Part shown: in pieces, positions 53,749-63,161 of the stretch
How the letters are laid out: each line of letters starts with the position of its first letter
Position numbering within the stretch: position 1 is the first letter of the stretch
Source of the DNA: Forficula auricularia
Taxonomy: Eukaryota; Arthropoda; Insecta; Dermaptera; Forficulidae
Assembly (NCBI GenBank): GCA_024734495.1
Contig: JALMQS010000085.1
Coordinates: forward strand, 21,295,539-21,359,538
Length of the DNA: 64,000 nucleotides
Direction of reading: 5' to 3'
The notes under the pieces: generated by a model
Seen by the model: the letters and a program-made list of their open reading frames with translations, nothing else
Database searches by the model: none
What the model was told of the DNA's origin: nothing
Translations under genes and position numbers: made by a program

Positions 53749-54633
53749 GGTGTGCCGGTTAATAATGTCCCTTTTTTCTAACAGATGGCATTTCGGTATT
53801 TTTCCACCAAACTCATCCAAATATTTTTTTGGTTTTATAGTGTTCGTAATCACCTTTCAAACGGCATATAACATGTCAACATTTGGTTCATTTGTGTATG
53901 AGATATTGGCTTGTAAACATGGCGGATTTTGTGCCGAAAAAGAGAATTTGCGCGAGGTGATGTTGCACTATTTTTTAATGAAGCGGCTGCGGAAACGGCT
54001 CGTATTCTCGGGGGAGTTTATGGGGACCATGCTCCATCTGAAAAAATCTGCCAACGTTGGTTTGGAAGGTTTCGAAATGCTGATTTTGATGTGAACGACA
54101 AGGAGCGGCCTGGACAGCCGAAAAAGTTTGAGGATGCTGACCTGGAGGACTTGCTGGCAGAAGATCCGCGCCAATCGCAAGGAATGCGCTACAGACAACA
54201 ATTGATCAATTTGAATCATGCAACGGCCGCAATGGGCTCGAAGATATGGACGTGTCATTTTGCTCCACGACAACGCTTCGTCGAACACCGCCAAATCGAC
54301 GAAAGAAACCATCAAAGCGCTCGAATGGGAGGCCCTACCCCACCCGCCCTACTCTCTAGACCTCGCTCCATCGGATTACCACCTCTTTAGGTGAATGGCA
54401 CACATTGGCTGACCAGCACTTCGCTAATTACGAAGAAGTAGCAAAATGGCTCGAATCTTTGCTCGCCTCGAAAGGGGAGAAATTCTACTAGGAGGGGATA
54501 CACAATTTGACCGATCGTTAGTCAAAATATGTAGAATCTGATGGTGCATACTTTGAATAAACCACTATTGCCAGTTCTGAAAAAATTTGTGTTTTCCTCA
54601 TGCCGAAAAAAAGACATTATTAACCGGCACACC
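53749..54633 (+). mobile_element. Mariner element with intact TIRs, internally deleted
   Basis: GGTGTGCCGGTTAATAATGTC at the left and its exact complement at the right (54613-54633), with TA at 53747-53748 and 54634-54635. 885 bp rather than about 1.3 kb. Inserted in the host repeat at a TA within TTTTAC-TA-GTAGG. Confidence 0.92.
53919..54559 (+). pseudogene. Mariner transposase, middle deleted, frameshifted
   Basis: Starts MADFVPKKRICAR, then (shifted) VALFFNEAAAETARILGG, DHAPSEKICQRWFGRFRNAD, and ERPGQPKKFEDADLEDLL to DPRQSQG. The second HTH and first catalytic region are deleted; the frame joins at MRYRQQLINLNHATAAMG. In another frame ILLHDNASSNTAKSTKE (second catalytic Asp) and PPYSLDLAPSDYHLFR (third Asp) follow. 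A stop comes after HLFR, and the C-terminal WTDR-like tail is visible in pieces to TLNK. Inactive. Confidence 0.88.
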
Positions 54634-55299
54634 TAGTAGGTGGTTTTTGAGGAATTTTTTTAAACAAAAGTTGCGATAAATCAGATACTCTACAACTTTA
54701 AACAAAATTTGCCCTAGAGTTAATAGTTTAGGAGTTATTTGATAATTTCCATTAGTGAGGCCCTCTCCATGAACCCCCATTTGAGTCAAAATATCAAAAC
54801 GTGCAATGATTTTAATTTAGAAAACATCCGATTCAAATATGAAATTTCATAATAATCTCTTTAGCGGTTTTTAGCAGAATTTGCGCAGAACCCACGAAAA
54901 TATACAGACATATAGACCAGGGCTGACCAACCCGCGCCCCGCACTGCAATAAATGCGGCCAAACATAAATTTATAAACTTCTTTAAAACATTGAGATTTA
55001 TATATAGTTCCTGGAAAAGACAACAATTTGGTCTGATAATTTTTTTTCTCTAAAATAAGCAATCTGAAAATCTACCGAAAAGTTTTCGAAAAATAATTGT
55101 TAATTTTAAATTTTGAATCTGGACTAGAATTCAAGATTTCCTGTAAAAATAATCACTATTTGGGTCTATTTTCGACTGCATTTTCATTATATGGTACCGC
55201 GACAAAACATCCCCCGACAAAACAACCCCCGACAAAACATCCCCCGATAAAATATCCCAAGGACAAAATATCCCCGGACAAAATATCCCCGACAAAATA

Positions 55300-55440
55300 T
55301 CCTTGCTGAAGACATAGAGGAATCGACTTAAAATCAAAAAGACTAAATTCTTTTATGACAAACAACTCAAACTTGAGTTGGTTACCAAAAAAGAATTTAG
55401 TCTTTTTGATTTATAAGTCGATTCCTCCACGTTTTCATTA
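55300..55440. repeat. Hairpin inside the nested element
   Basis: GACATAGAGGAATCGACTTA...AAAGACTAAATTCTTT is complementary to AAAGAATTTAGTCTTTTTGA..TAAGTCGATTCCTCC. Arms about 45 bases, loop about 35. Confidence 0.75.
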
Positions 55441-55660
55441 GAGGTTGCCATTAATAGTCAAAACATCAAAAATGGAATGCAATAAGGTTATTCCTCTAGT
55501 ATTAGATAAGAATCGATCGTTATTTTTTATTTTAAACCGATACCTCCATGTCTTCACCAATGGTTACCAATAATAATCGAAGCGTCAAAAATCTAATGTA
55601 AAATTGTTATTCCTCGACTATTAGATGAGAATCAATCACTATTTTTGAATTTAAGTCAAC
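55425..55660. repeat. Tandem ~128-bp repeat, two units
   Basis: CGATTCCTCCACGTTTTCAT...GGTTATTCCTCTAGTATTAG and CGATACCTCCATGTCTTCAC...TTGTTATTCCTCGACTATTA are two diverged copies. Related sequence is found at 5627 and 45900. Confidence 0.75.
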
Positions 55661-55671
55661 ATGGACTGTGT

Positions 55672-55922
55672 GTTGATTAGAAAAAAAATGGGAGCCCGAA
55701 ACACACCAAGCCCGACGATTGGCTGTTCTGTTTTCAATGTGTGTTTGATTAGGAAAAAATGGGAGCCCGAAACACACCCCGCCCGACGATTGGCTGGTTC
55801 GGTTTACGATGTGTGTTTGATTAGAAAAAAATGGGAGCCCGAAACACACCCCGCCCGACGATTGGCTGTTCGGTTTTCAATGTGTGTTTGATTAGAAAAA
55901 AAATTGGAGCCCGAAACACCCC
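55672..55922. repeat. Tandem ~71-bp repeat, about 3.5 units
   Basis: TTGATTAGAAAAAA followed by TGGGAGCCCGAAACACAC and CGACGATTGGCTG recurs with starts at about 55673, 55745, 55815 and 55887. Frames read through it are repeat artefacts. Confidence 0.85.
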
Positions 55923-57059
55923 GGCCGGACTAAACTTTCGGGAGGTTCGGTTAATATATATTCAGCTTCGACTCAGGTTGGATTCGTATAGCTTCTTTTC
56001 GGGCTGGCATTTGGACGGTTCAGTTGGCTGATGCCAACCGAACCGGGAAGGGTTATTTTGTCATGAGATATTTTGTCGGGGATATTTTGTCGGGGGATAT
56101 TTTGTCGGGGGATATTTTGTCCGGGGATATTTTGTCCGGGGATATTTTGTCCGGGGATATTTTGTCCGGGGATATTTTGTCCGAGGATATTTTGTCGGGG
56201 GATGTTTTCTCGAGGGATGAAATGTCGCGGAATCTCATTATATATAAATTTTTTACCTGCAAACTTTCCTACACTTATATAACCTTTAAACCTTCAAAAC
56301 TTCAACACCTAAGCCCCTCCACCCTTTCTCTTGATCTATTCCTCTTTCTCATCTTTCGAGATTCATAGGGGCCTCATTTTCATGGGTCTCTTCTTGCATT
56401 CGATAGCATAAAACAATACAATACTTGCCCATCCCTGTATGGTAAAGTAAAAAAAATATCTGCGGCCCGAGATTTTTTTTCTTCAAATGTGGCCCGGGTA
56501 AGCTAAAAGGTTGCACACCCCTGATATAGACAGACAGGCAGGTTGAGGGTGTTTTCGTTCATAACTTTGCTTGAAACATGTGCAACCAAAATTTGGCTTG
56601 ATTTGGATCAATGTAGGTACAAGAAAAACATTAATTTTATAGATTTTTTTTTTAATTTTAAAATACACTACACTAATAGTTCATTACAAATATTAATATA
56701 TATATATATATATATTTAAAATTAAGCTATTTTATTAATTACAGATATTTTCTATTGAAGACGGATGTGGTAAAAGTCAATGCTAAATTGATGCAAAGGA
56801 TCATCATTTCATCAATCAGAAATTTAATAATAAATATTTAATTTATTTTTATAAGTATATTTTAACAATTATATAATAATTGGAAATTTGATTTAATTTA
56901 TTGTTAAATAATCATCCTAATTAGGTACAACAATCGAAATATGATCCATTAATTATTTTTTCAACAAATATAGAATTAGAATTAAATTAATACCAATTAC
57001 AAACAATATAATAAGTTTAGTCTAATATAATTTAATTATGCAATATTTGGTTTGTTAGT

Positions 57060-57480
57060 TCAATTAGGTTGAATGCATGTGATTGGGCCGTATGGATTGA
57101 AAATTTGTGCGGGAATGTCGGTCGCTCAAGTATAGTTAATAAAATCGAGCCTTGAGTTAAACCGGATGGCCTTAACAAGAACAAGGAAGAAGGGCGGGTG
57201 GTTATTTACGGCCCTCCCGTCGGCGTCGGAATCCTTGGGGATGGACTGGACGGATCAAGCCCTTCGATTGTAAACGTCCAATTTGCGCCCACCTCAAAGC
57301 CCAGACAAAGGCCAGAACCTCTTTGAGAAATACTACCCATCGGCAGCCACCAATAATCACATTCGAGTTTTATTTTCCACCCTCGCCCCGCCCCTTTTCC
57401 ACCCCCCACCCCTCGCCCTCGCATCTTAACTAAATCAATTTCAACCATCTCCAGACAAAGTACAGACTCTCTATTAAGGC
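57060..57480. other. GC-richer, single-copy-looking block
   Basis: Stands out from the AT-rich surroundings and has no relative in the window. The minus strand has an 80-codon frame (57206-57448) containing CDYWWLPMGSISQRGSGLCL that I cannot assign. It could hold a host exon, but splice sites and family resemblance are lacking. Confidence 0.3.
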
Positions 57481-57569
57481 TTTTTTGACAAAATTACAAA
57501 AACAAAAACACATAATCTACCAGGTGTACAAGTATGGAATGCGGATTTTTTTCTAAAAAAACATGTTAA

Positions 57570-57921
57570 GTTAGTTGTTCCGGCAAATGCGTTTTCTTAG
57601 GATTTTTCTAAAATTTAGATATATTATTATTTAAATACTTCTCCATCGATTGGTGGCAAAACGAAATTTATGAACAATACATTTCCGGAGATATTAAATT
57701 TCAAAAATCGAGTTTTTCAGGCCGTTTAGCATTGCCCTATACGGGATATCGGAAAATTTACATACAAATTTAATTATAATTAAGAAACCCTTCTTACCAT
57801 TTTTATAAAAAACTAAACCAACATTAAACAATAACCAATACATATTTTAAGACAATTTTGATTGATAGTTACAACACAGTTTCTGAGATAATAAAGAATA
57901 AATAATGAAAAATGTATAAAA
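57570..57921 (-). repeat. Relative of the 7050-7400 interior of the hAT
   Basis: On the minus strand it matches the 3' internal part of the 5771-7615 element: AAATTTTCCGATATCCCGTA, AAACTCGATTTTTGAAATTT, ATCGATG..AAGTATTTAAATAATA, GCATTTGCCGGAACAACTA. No TIRs here. Confidence 0.65.
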
Positions 57922-58281
57922 TAAACTGCAACGGATCGTTGCTAATCTTTATCCAAATTCATTTGAAATATTAATATGTTCTAGGTAAGTACTTTAAAAT
58001 ATAATTTTACTAAAACTTATTTAACCTTTTTTGTGGTCCCCAAAGTGCTTAATTAGGATATTAAATTTCATCAAAATTGGTTAAGTCATTTTCAAGATAT
58101 TTAGAAAAAACTAAAAAAAGTACTGAAATAAAGTACTAATGTTTGTGGACCGATATTACCAAAAAACTAATCCAGCGCTTCATTTTGTTAAAGTAATGGT
58201 AGGTTTTCAATTTCATTTCAATCAGCGCAAAGGTGTGGAAAAAATCGTGGACGAAAAAACGATAACATCCATCCATCCCAT
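57922..58281 (+). repeat. Dispersed repeat family R, third copy, cut by LTR
   Basis: Starts AATAAACTGCAACGGATCGT and stops at CATCCATCCCATC where the LTR begins. The missing remainder (ACGCACTTCC... as in 16494) should lie to the right of the LTR element, beyond this window. Confidence 0.75.
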
Positions 58282-59668
58282 CTGTAGGGCGCGACTTCCG
58301 TCAGACCTGAAAAGGGGTCTTAATTAAGGACGAAACAATGTAGTACAATAAATTTGTAATTAAAAACAATGGTGTTTAATTTCATGGTAGATCAATTAGT
58401 ACAAATTATATAAAACCAATTCGATTATGAAGTTACAATTGAAATAATACGAGCTAGTTAATATACTAGTAAAAATATAAATAATTTTGAAGAACAAATT
58501 TAACTAAGACTATAGGTTATTAAGCAATTACAAACTAGACTAAACTTAAAGTTACAAACTAACATACTTCGAAATATTTTCTGATCAGACTTATCATTAA
58601 TAAAACGTTTCGGCCGAACTACTCACGCACTTCCGACTTCTCTGGTCACTGTCTGTCCACACGAGTAGAGCTCCTGCCCTGCTCACTAGCGGCTCAAGCT
58701 CGCAGGGCGCCTCGGCGCCCTTCAATGACGCCGATCCTCGCACAGCTGGCAGGACAGCCCTCTTGCCCTCCGCCAGCATTGGCTACATCGATCTTCACTT
58801 AGCTCGTCCAGCCGCCTCTCGGCCCTTCACAGGGCACGGCTGTTCCTCAGCACTCCCACGGACAGGCCCTCGCGTGCCTGTCCTTCGCCATCCTCGTGGT
58901 CGGCTCGTCGACGCTCCTCTCCGCCCGTTTGATCACACAGCCACGGGACGGTCACATCGCTCTTCTTAGACAGCCCGCAGGCTCACCCAGCCCGCAAGCT
59001 GGCCGTGTCCCCGAGACACCGGCTACCGCCCGCAGGGCGGCATCCTGGTCCTTAGCACATCACCGAACACATACACGATGTACCTGCACACAGTTCGCAG
59101 CACTTGCACACACTCGCGTTAACACTGTCTTTCACATAACGCGTACCTACACACGCCTGCGGCACACACCTGTACCCGCCCCGGGGGTAGTCACACAGTC
59201 CCTCGCACGCGTTCACATCTGCCCCCGCTCGCAGGGGCGGCCGGCTGGCCACCCCCCAGCCGTTATGTCTGTCGTGCCAGCCTCAGGACGACTCCCCGCG
59301 TCGGCCGTTAGTTCCGCGTCCTCGCTGTCACCCACACATTTACATCTTTGCGTGGGAGACACACCGACAGCGACTTCCTCTTTTCCACGCACTCACACTC
59401 TCGTATCCGTTGGTCACTTCATACACAGACAGGCCCGCCTCCTTCTCGCGTCTCTTCTTCTCTTGCCCAGGGTAGCGTCTGTCTCTCTCCCACTCCCTTG
59501 TACGGGAGCTAATATTCACTATACTGGATCTAGGCACGGCGCCAACCTGTCTCGCTGTTAACTCAGCAGTTTACTGAGGCTACTCTCTATTCCAACAAAT
59601 TAGACTTTCTTTAACTTAACAAATAAATTACAGGCTAAGTATTCGCTAAGGGCCGTAGCCCCCTTACA
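58282..59668 (-). mobile_element. 3' LTR (left in this view)
   Basis: Begins TGTAGGGCGCGACTTCCG and ends GTAGCCCCCTTACA (plus-strand view), about 1.39 kb with TGTA...TACA ends. The first ~340 bp are AT-rich and the rest strongly GC-rich with many CpG, quite unlike the surroundings. Over the 838 bp comparable with the right LTR I see about four differences, three in the first 25 bases. Long frames in it (58896-59561) reflect base composition. Confidence 0.85.
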
Positions 59669-59684
59669 TCCTTCCCCGTTTTAG
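59669..59684 (-). other. Polypurine tract
   Basis: On the minus strand AAAACGGGGAAGGA directly precedes the LTR start TGTAAGG. It would prime plus-strand DNA synthesis and supports the minus orientation. Confidence 0.6.
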
Positions 59685-60329
59685 AAAAGATGTCTATGTC
59701 CTTGGACATAGACATCCTTTACAGTTCGCCCGGGGGTCCGTCACTTAACGTTATACTACATATAGATTTTATCCACAACTTAAAACTAACTGAACCACTT
59801 ATATCTAAGGCTTAATTCTAGGGAGACTACACCTTTGCGTACAGGGGGTAGCCTCGTAATTACGGTAGCCATGATATACATCGATAAAGTAGATTAAACT
59901 CACATAGAAGGGAGCGTATCGGTCACCTTCTAACGCATCTAACCGCCCTCTGATGACTGATACCTTCCCCTCCACGGCCCCAATTCGTTCAAGGCGACTC
60001 CCACTTCAGGTCCACGGTGTCATCGCCCTCCTTCATAAAATTAAAGGATTTTCTCTTCAAACTTTTCTCGTTAAAACAGCCAAAATTTGCATTTACCGCG
60101 CTTGTAACTTATTCCAAATAGTGATCGCCTAAATATTTCGATTATTTTTCTCCTAGGCTACTCCTCCCGACCACCTGGGCCTTCCTCCCGAGATATGTTA
60201 GCCCCAATTCCAAATGTCCTTTACTACACACCAAGAAAATAGGAAACGACTACTCCACAATTTTCTCACCCTGGTGCTACCAATTTTCTTCTCCGGGGAT
60301 GACGGTTTCGTAAACATCTCTAGCAGAGG

Positions 60330-60550
60330 TGTCCGTCCGGGCCCCTTACACACAATAGGACCCCCGACTTCCCCGGTCTTGTCACGGCGGGCCCCTTACA
60401 CACAGTAGGACCCCCTGACCTAACGGGTCTTGTCACGGCGGGTCCCTTACACACAGTAGGACCCCCTGACCTATCGGTGTTAGTCATGGCGGGCCCCTTA
60501 CACACAGTAGGACCTGCCCCTCCGGGCCCCTTACACACAGTAGGGCCCGA
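60330..60550. repeat. Tandem repeat of a CCTTACACACAGTAGGRCC motif
   Basis: CGGGCCCCTTACACACARTA occurs about five times (60338, 60388, 60438, 60492, 60525) with 33-54-base spacing and intervening GACCTAACGGGTCTTGTCAC. It shares CCCCTTACA with the LTR terminus. Confidence 0.8.
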
Positions 60551-61074
60551 TTTTCCCTCCTTCGTCCATTGGAATCTCCCCTTCCGAAATGCTCAAAATG
60601 ACTCAAAAATTCCTCCCAAAAATGGCTCAACATCTTCCTTGGAAAAGGTCTCGGGATTTTCCTCAAAAATAATTCAAAATGCTTCCCTCAGAACTGTCTC
60701 TCAAAATTTCCTTCGAAAAATGACTCAAAACTTTTTCAAAAAAAAAAGGCTCAAAATTGCTCGAAAATAACTCAAAATTCTTTCCACAAAAACCGTCTCA
60801 GATTCTCACTAAAAGATAGCTCAAATTTTTCCTGAAAAAGGTCTCGGGATTTGTCTAAAAAATAGTTCAAAATTTACACGCGGACTTCAAAAAATTAAAG
60901 AATTTTCTCTTCGGCGGTCGGCCCGGCGGTCGACCCCGATCTCGAGTTCCCCGTCCCAATCCTGGGCGGTGGTGGTTCCTCATCCCTTAGGCTTCCCAGA
61001 ACGACTGCCGCTACCGTTATCCAACCCGGAACATTATTTTTCATAAAATTAAAATAAAATATACGCCTTACAGT

Positions 61075-61180
61075 TTGTTAAAAAAAATAAAAACGTTGAA
61101 GAAAAAGAAAGCAGGTATTGACCAAATTACGAATAATATAATGAAAATCACACAAAGAAACACAATTAATAAACTAGGAA
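61075..61180 (+). mobile_element. Possible LINE scrap inside the LTR element
   Basis: Encodes LLKKIKTLKKKKAGIDQITN and NIMKITQRNTINKL, resembling the K(K)APGIDxI motif at the start of LINE reverse transcriptases. Short, and lacking other motifs. Confidence 0.35.
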
Positions 61181-61489
61181 CTTCAGGAGAAGAGGTTCCA
61201 TTAACAACCAATTTTACAAGTCTATCTAGCTGTTGCACCTGGCCAAGCTGTTTATATTTACGATATTAGATTCAGTCCACAAATAGATTCCAAAGATTTA
61301 AGGTTCCGTATTATATTACTTCTTGCCCGACATTACTGTTTTCTTCCCTTCTACCTCACCACGGTTTGCTTCTCTGCTAATTCAACCCTTCAACCCTTTA
61401 TCCTGCCTTGTGATTTTCCCCTCTCGTTATCCCTTCCTTCCACTCCGAGGGCCTGACACCGGTTCCTTACCTTTACAGGCCCTCCCGCC

Positions 61490-61740
61490 CCCTCCCGGAT
61501 GGTGACCGGGGCGCCGCTAACGGCCAGTTCCCCGTATCGCCACCCTAGGTAGGCTCTTCTTATTTTCACCCTAAGGACCTAGCCCAGGCCTTCCCCTGCT
61601 CGGGGGTCACCGGGGCGCCGCTCACGGCCAATTCCCCGTGTCACCACCCCCGGCAGGGCGAATTCGGGAAGAAACCCCTCCCAAGATGGTCACCGGGGCG
61701 CCGCTAACGGCCAGTTCCCCGTGTAACCACCCCATGTAGG
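61490..61740. repeat. Three copies of a 45-bp GC-rich motif
   Basis: GTSACCGGGGCGCCGCTAAC followed by GGCCARTTCCCCGT and CACC occurs at 61502, 61605 and 61688. Palindromic GGCGCC is at the core of each copy. Confidence 0.8.
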
Positions 61741-63136
61741 GCGAGACACTCCATTTTCGGTCTCCTTCTCATTCTTACACCGGGGGCCTGGCACAGTCCT
61801 TCCCCTTTACTGATCCTCCTTTTCCCTTCTGACCCCTTGTCACACATTTCTTTTTTATTGGTTGAAGCCTCAGGTTTTCCCTTTCTCACCCCCACTCTCC
61901 TCCTTAGACGTCCCTGACCACTCCCAAAGCAGTCTCTAAAATTTTGTATTATTTCTCCCGTGGTGAACCTCGCGACCAACGCCTCTAGAGCAGCGATCCT
62001 TTCGTCTGCAACCTCAGCACTTAGTTCAAAATACCTGACCCCAAAATTCACTCAAAATCCCCTTTCGCTCCAAAGTTTTGTCAAAACTACCCCCGGTCCA
62101 AAATCTATTCAAAATTCTTTAAAAATTCCTCAACTATTAATCCCATAAATTATACAAGTTTATTCACCATACTGGCTCAAGACGCAAAACAAAAATAAAA
62201 TGATGTTCCGGGTTTTCCCAAAATTTGCAATATTCGAATCTATATAGATACACCTCGTACGCTTCAACAATTACTCCAGGATTAATAAAACAAGTTTATG
62301 AGCTTCCGATACTAATATTTTGAAAAATTTTACATAATAGAAATTTTGTCCAAAAATCCTCTCAACACCTTCAACTTCTATTTATACCTCAATACTAAAG
62401 TAATTAGAAAGTAAAATGTTTGATCACAAATATGTAATCCAAACCTTGATTTCTTAAAATTTCAGATAAATTCCCTAACTTTTCTGAAATAAAATTCTAC
62501 CCCAAATTATCCCAAAATTTTCAAAATTTTCTCCTTAAAATTCTCTTGAAACCTTACTTGACCCAAACTCTTTCCTCACTCTATGCACGAGCGAGGCTCT
62601 CAAAAATTATTTCAAACTTCTGTTCAGAAATGGCTCGAAATTATCTTTTAAATTTTCTCCTTACACTTTAATAGCAAAACAAAAAAAATCGACTCCAAAT
62701 GCCTCAAAAACTATTTTTAAAATTCTCTCCTTAAAATTTTCTCTTACATTTATGTACGTGCGACGCTCTCAAAAATTATTTCAAACTTCTGTTCAAAAAT
62801 GGCTCGAAATTATCTTTTAAAATTTTCTCCTTAAACTTTTCCCGAAAATTTTACTTCTCCAAAAATTTCCCGACATTTGGCCCGAATTCTCTCAACCTAT
62901 ATATCATAAACTTTTGTTTTCCAATTTATGCACTTTAAATTTTCCTCAAATTCTTATTTCCCAAATTTTCAGAAATTGGCCCTTAAAATTCCCTTCTATA
63001 TATATTAAACTTTTTCCCAATTATTCGTGGGCGGCACTCTCGACTGAGCCGAGCGAGTGCCCGATTTCAAAATTTTCAAAATTTCCCTTTTCAAAATTAT
63101 CTACCCCAAATTGCACTTTGAAAATTTTAAAATCGT

Positions 63137-63161
63137 TTACCCCACACCTCGACACCAATTT
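63137..63161 (-). other. Primer-binding site
   Basis: On the minus strand, right after the LTR end GCGCCTTACA, come AAT and TGGTGTCGAGGTGTGGGG. Its complement ends in ACACCTCGACACCA, that is, with CCA, as a tRNA 3' end would. The priming tRNA cannot be named from sequence alone. Confidence 0.65.

Larger units (their letters stand above)
55193..56234. mobile_element. Nested foldback element, 9-bp duplication, 15-bp terminal arrays
   Basis: Ends GGTACCGCGAC and (complement) GATTCCGCGAC lie between TCATTATAT at 55184-55192 and 56235-56243, a 9-bp duplication as in Mutator-like (8-10 bp) or hAT (8 bp) elements. Inside each end is an array of a 15-base motif, GACAAAATATCCCC at the left (7 units, 55200-55303) and its complement at the right (about 11 units, 56055-56222). 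These are likely transposase-binding or hairpin-forming subterminal repeats. Tandem 128-bp and 71-bp repeats fill the middle. No transposase. Confidence 0.85.
54918..56523 (+). mobile_element. Non-autonomous hAT element with 8-bp duplication
   Basis: Left end CAGGGCTGACCAACCCGCGC; right end, complement CAGGGGTGTGCAACCTTTTA. ATATAGAC flanks both sides (54910-54917, 56524-56531). Without the nested element at 55193-56234 it is about 550 bp. GCGGCC-type TIR extensions (AAATGCGGCC, GCGGCCCGAG) are also shared. A related terminus is at 1456. Confidence 0.92.
53590..56910 (+). repeat. Host repeat of the nested insertions
   Basis: Pieces 53590-53748, 54634-54917 and 56524 onward read on as one repeat related to 39600-39940: TACAAAATTTGGTTGAGTTT, then ATGAAATTTCATAATAATCT..TTTAGCGGTTTTTAGCAG, ACCCACGAAAATATACAGAC, then AGACAGGCAGG. 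The sentence-like order of a conserved TTTCATAATAATC and an ACAGACA tail is typical of Helitron-like non-coding repeats. Class not proven. The right border is unclear, and up to 57060 only AT-rich sequence follows. Confidence 0.45.
59685..63136 (-). other. LTR element interior without recognisable pol
   Basis: Contains two sets of short tandem repeats (annotated separately), a region of CTCAAAATTTTC-like sequence (62460-63160) and one minus frame of 115 codons (61704-62051: ADERIAALEALVARFTTGEI, basic RRR stretches) that might be a gag remnant but is not diagnostic. No reverse transcriptase, integrase or protease motif was found on either strand. Confidence 0.5.

Noticed and set aside
55200..55303. 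CRISPR-like array of short repeats
   Set aside because: The repeats are contiguous without unique spacers, in a eukaryotic genome, and mirrored at the other end of a transposon.
55661..55891. Frames with repeated MGARNTP/EPETHPARRLA
   Set aside because: They are created by the ~71-bp tandem repeat and exist on both strands.
56024..56368. Long frame with a GDILS pentapeptide repeat
   Set aside because: It is the 15-bp subterminal array read in frame; the mirror frame on the other strand gives DKISP repeats. It is a DNA repeat artefact, not a protein.
57206..57448. Host exon candidate on the minus strand
   Set aside because: Single-copy-looking and open, but no recognisable family or convincing splice sites at both ends; kept only as an unexplained block.
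58896..59561. 221-codon plus-strand frame
   Set aside because: Lies in the GC-rich, CpG-rich LTR on the strand opposite to the element; composition favours long chance frames and there is no domain.
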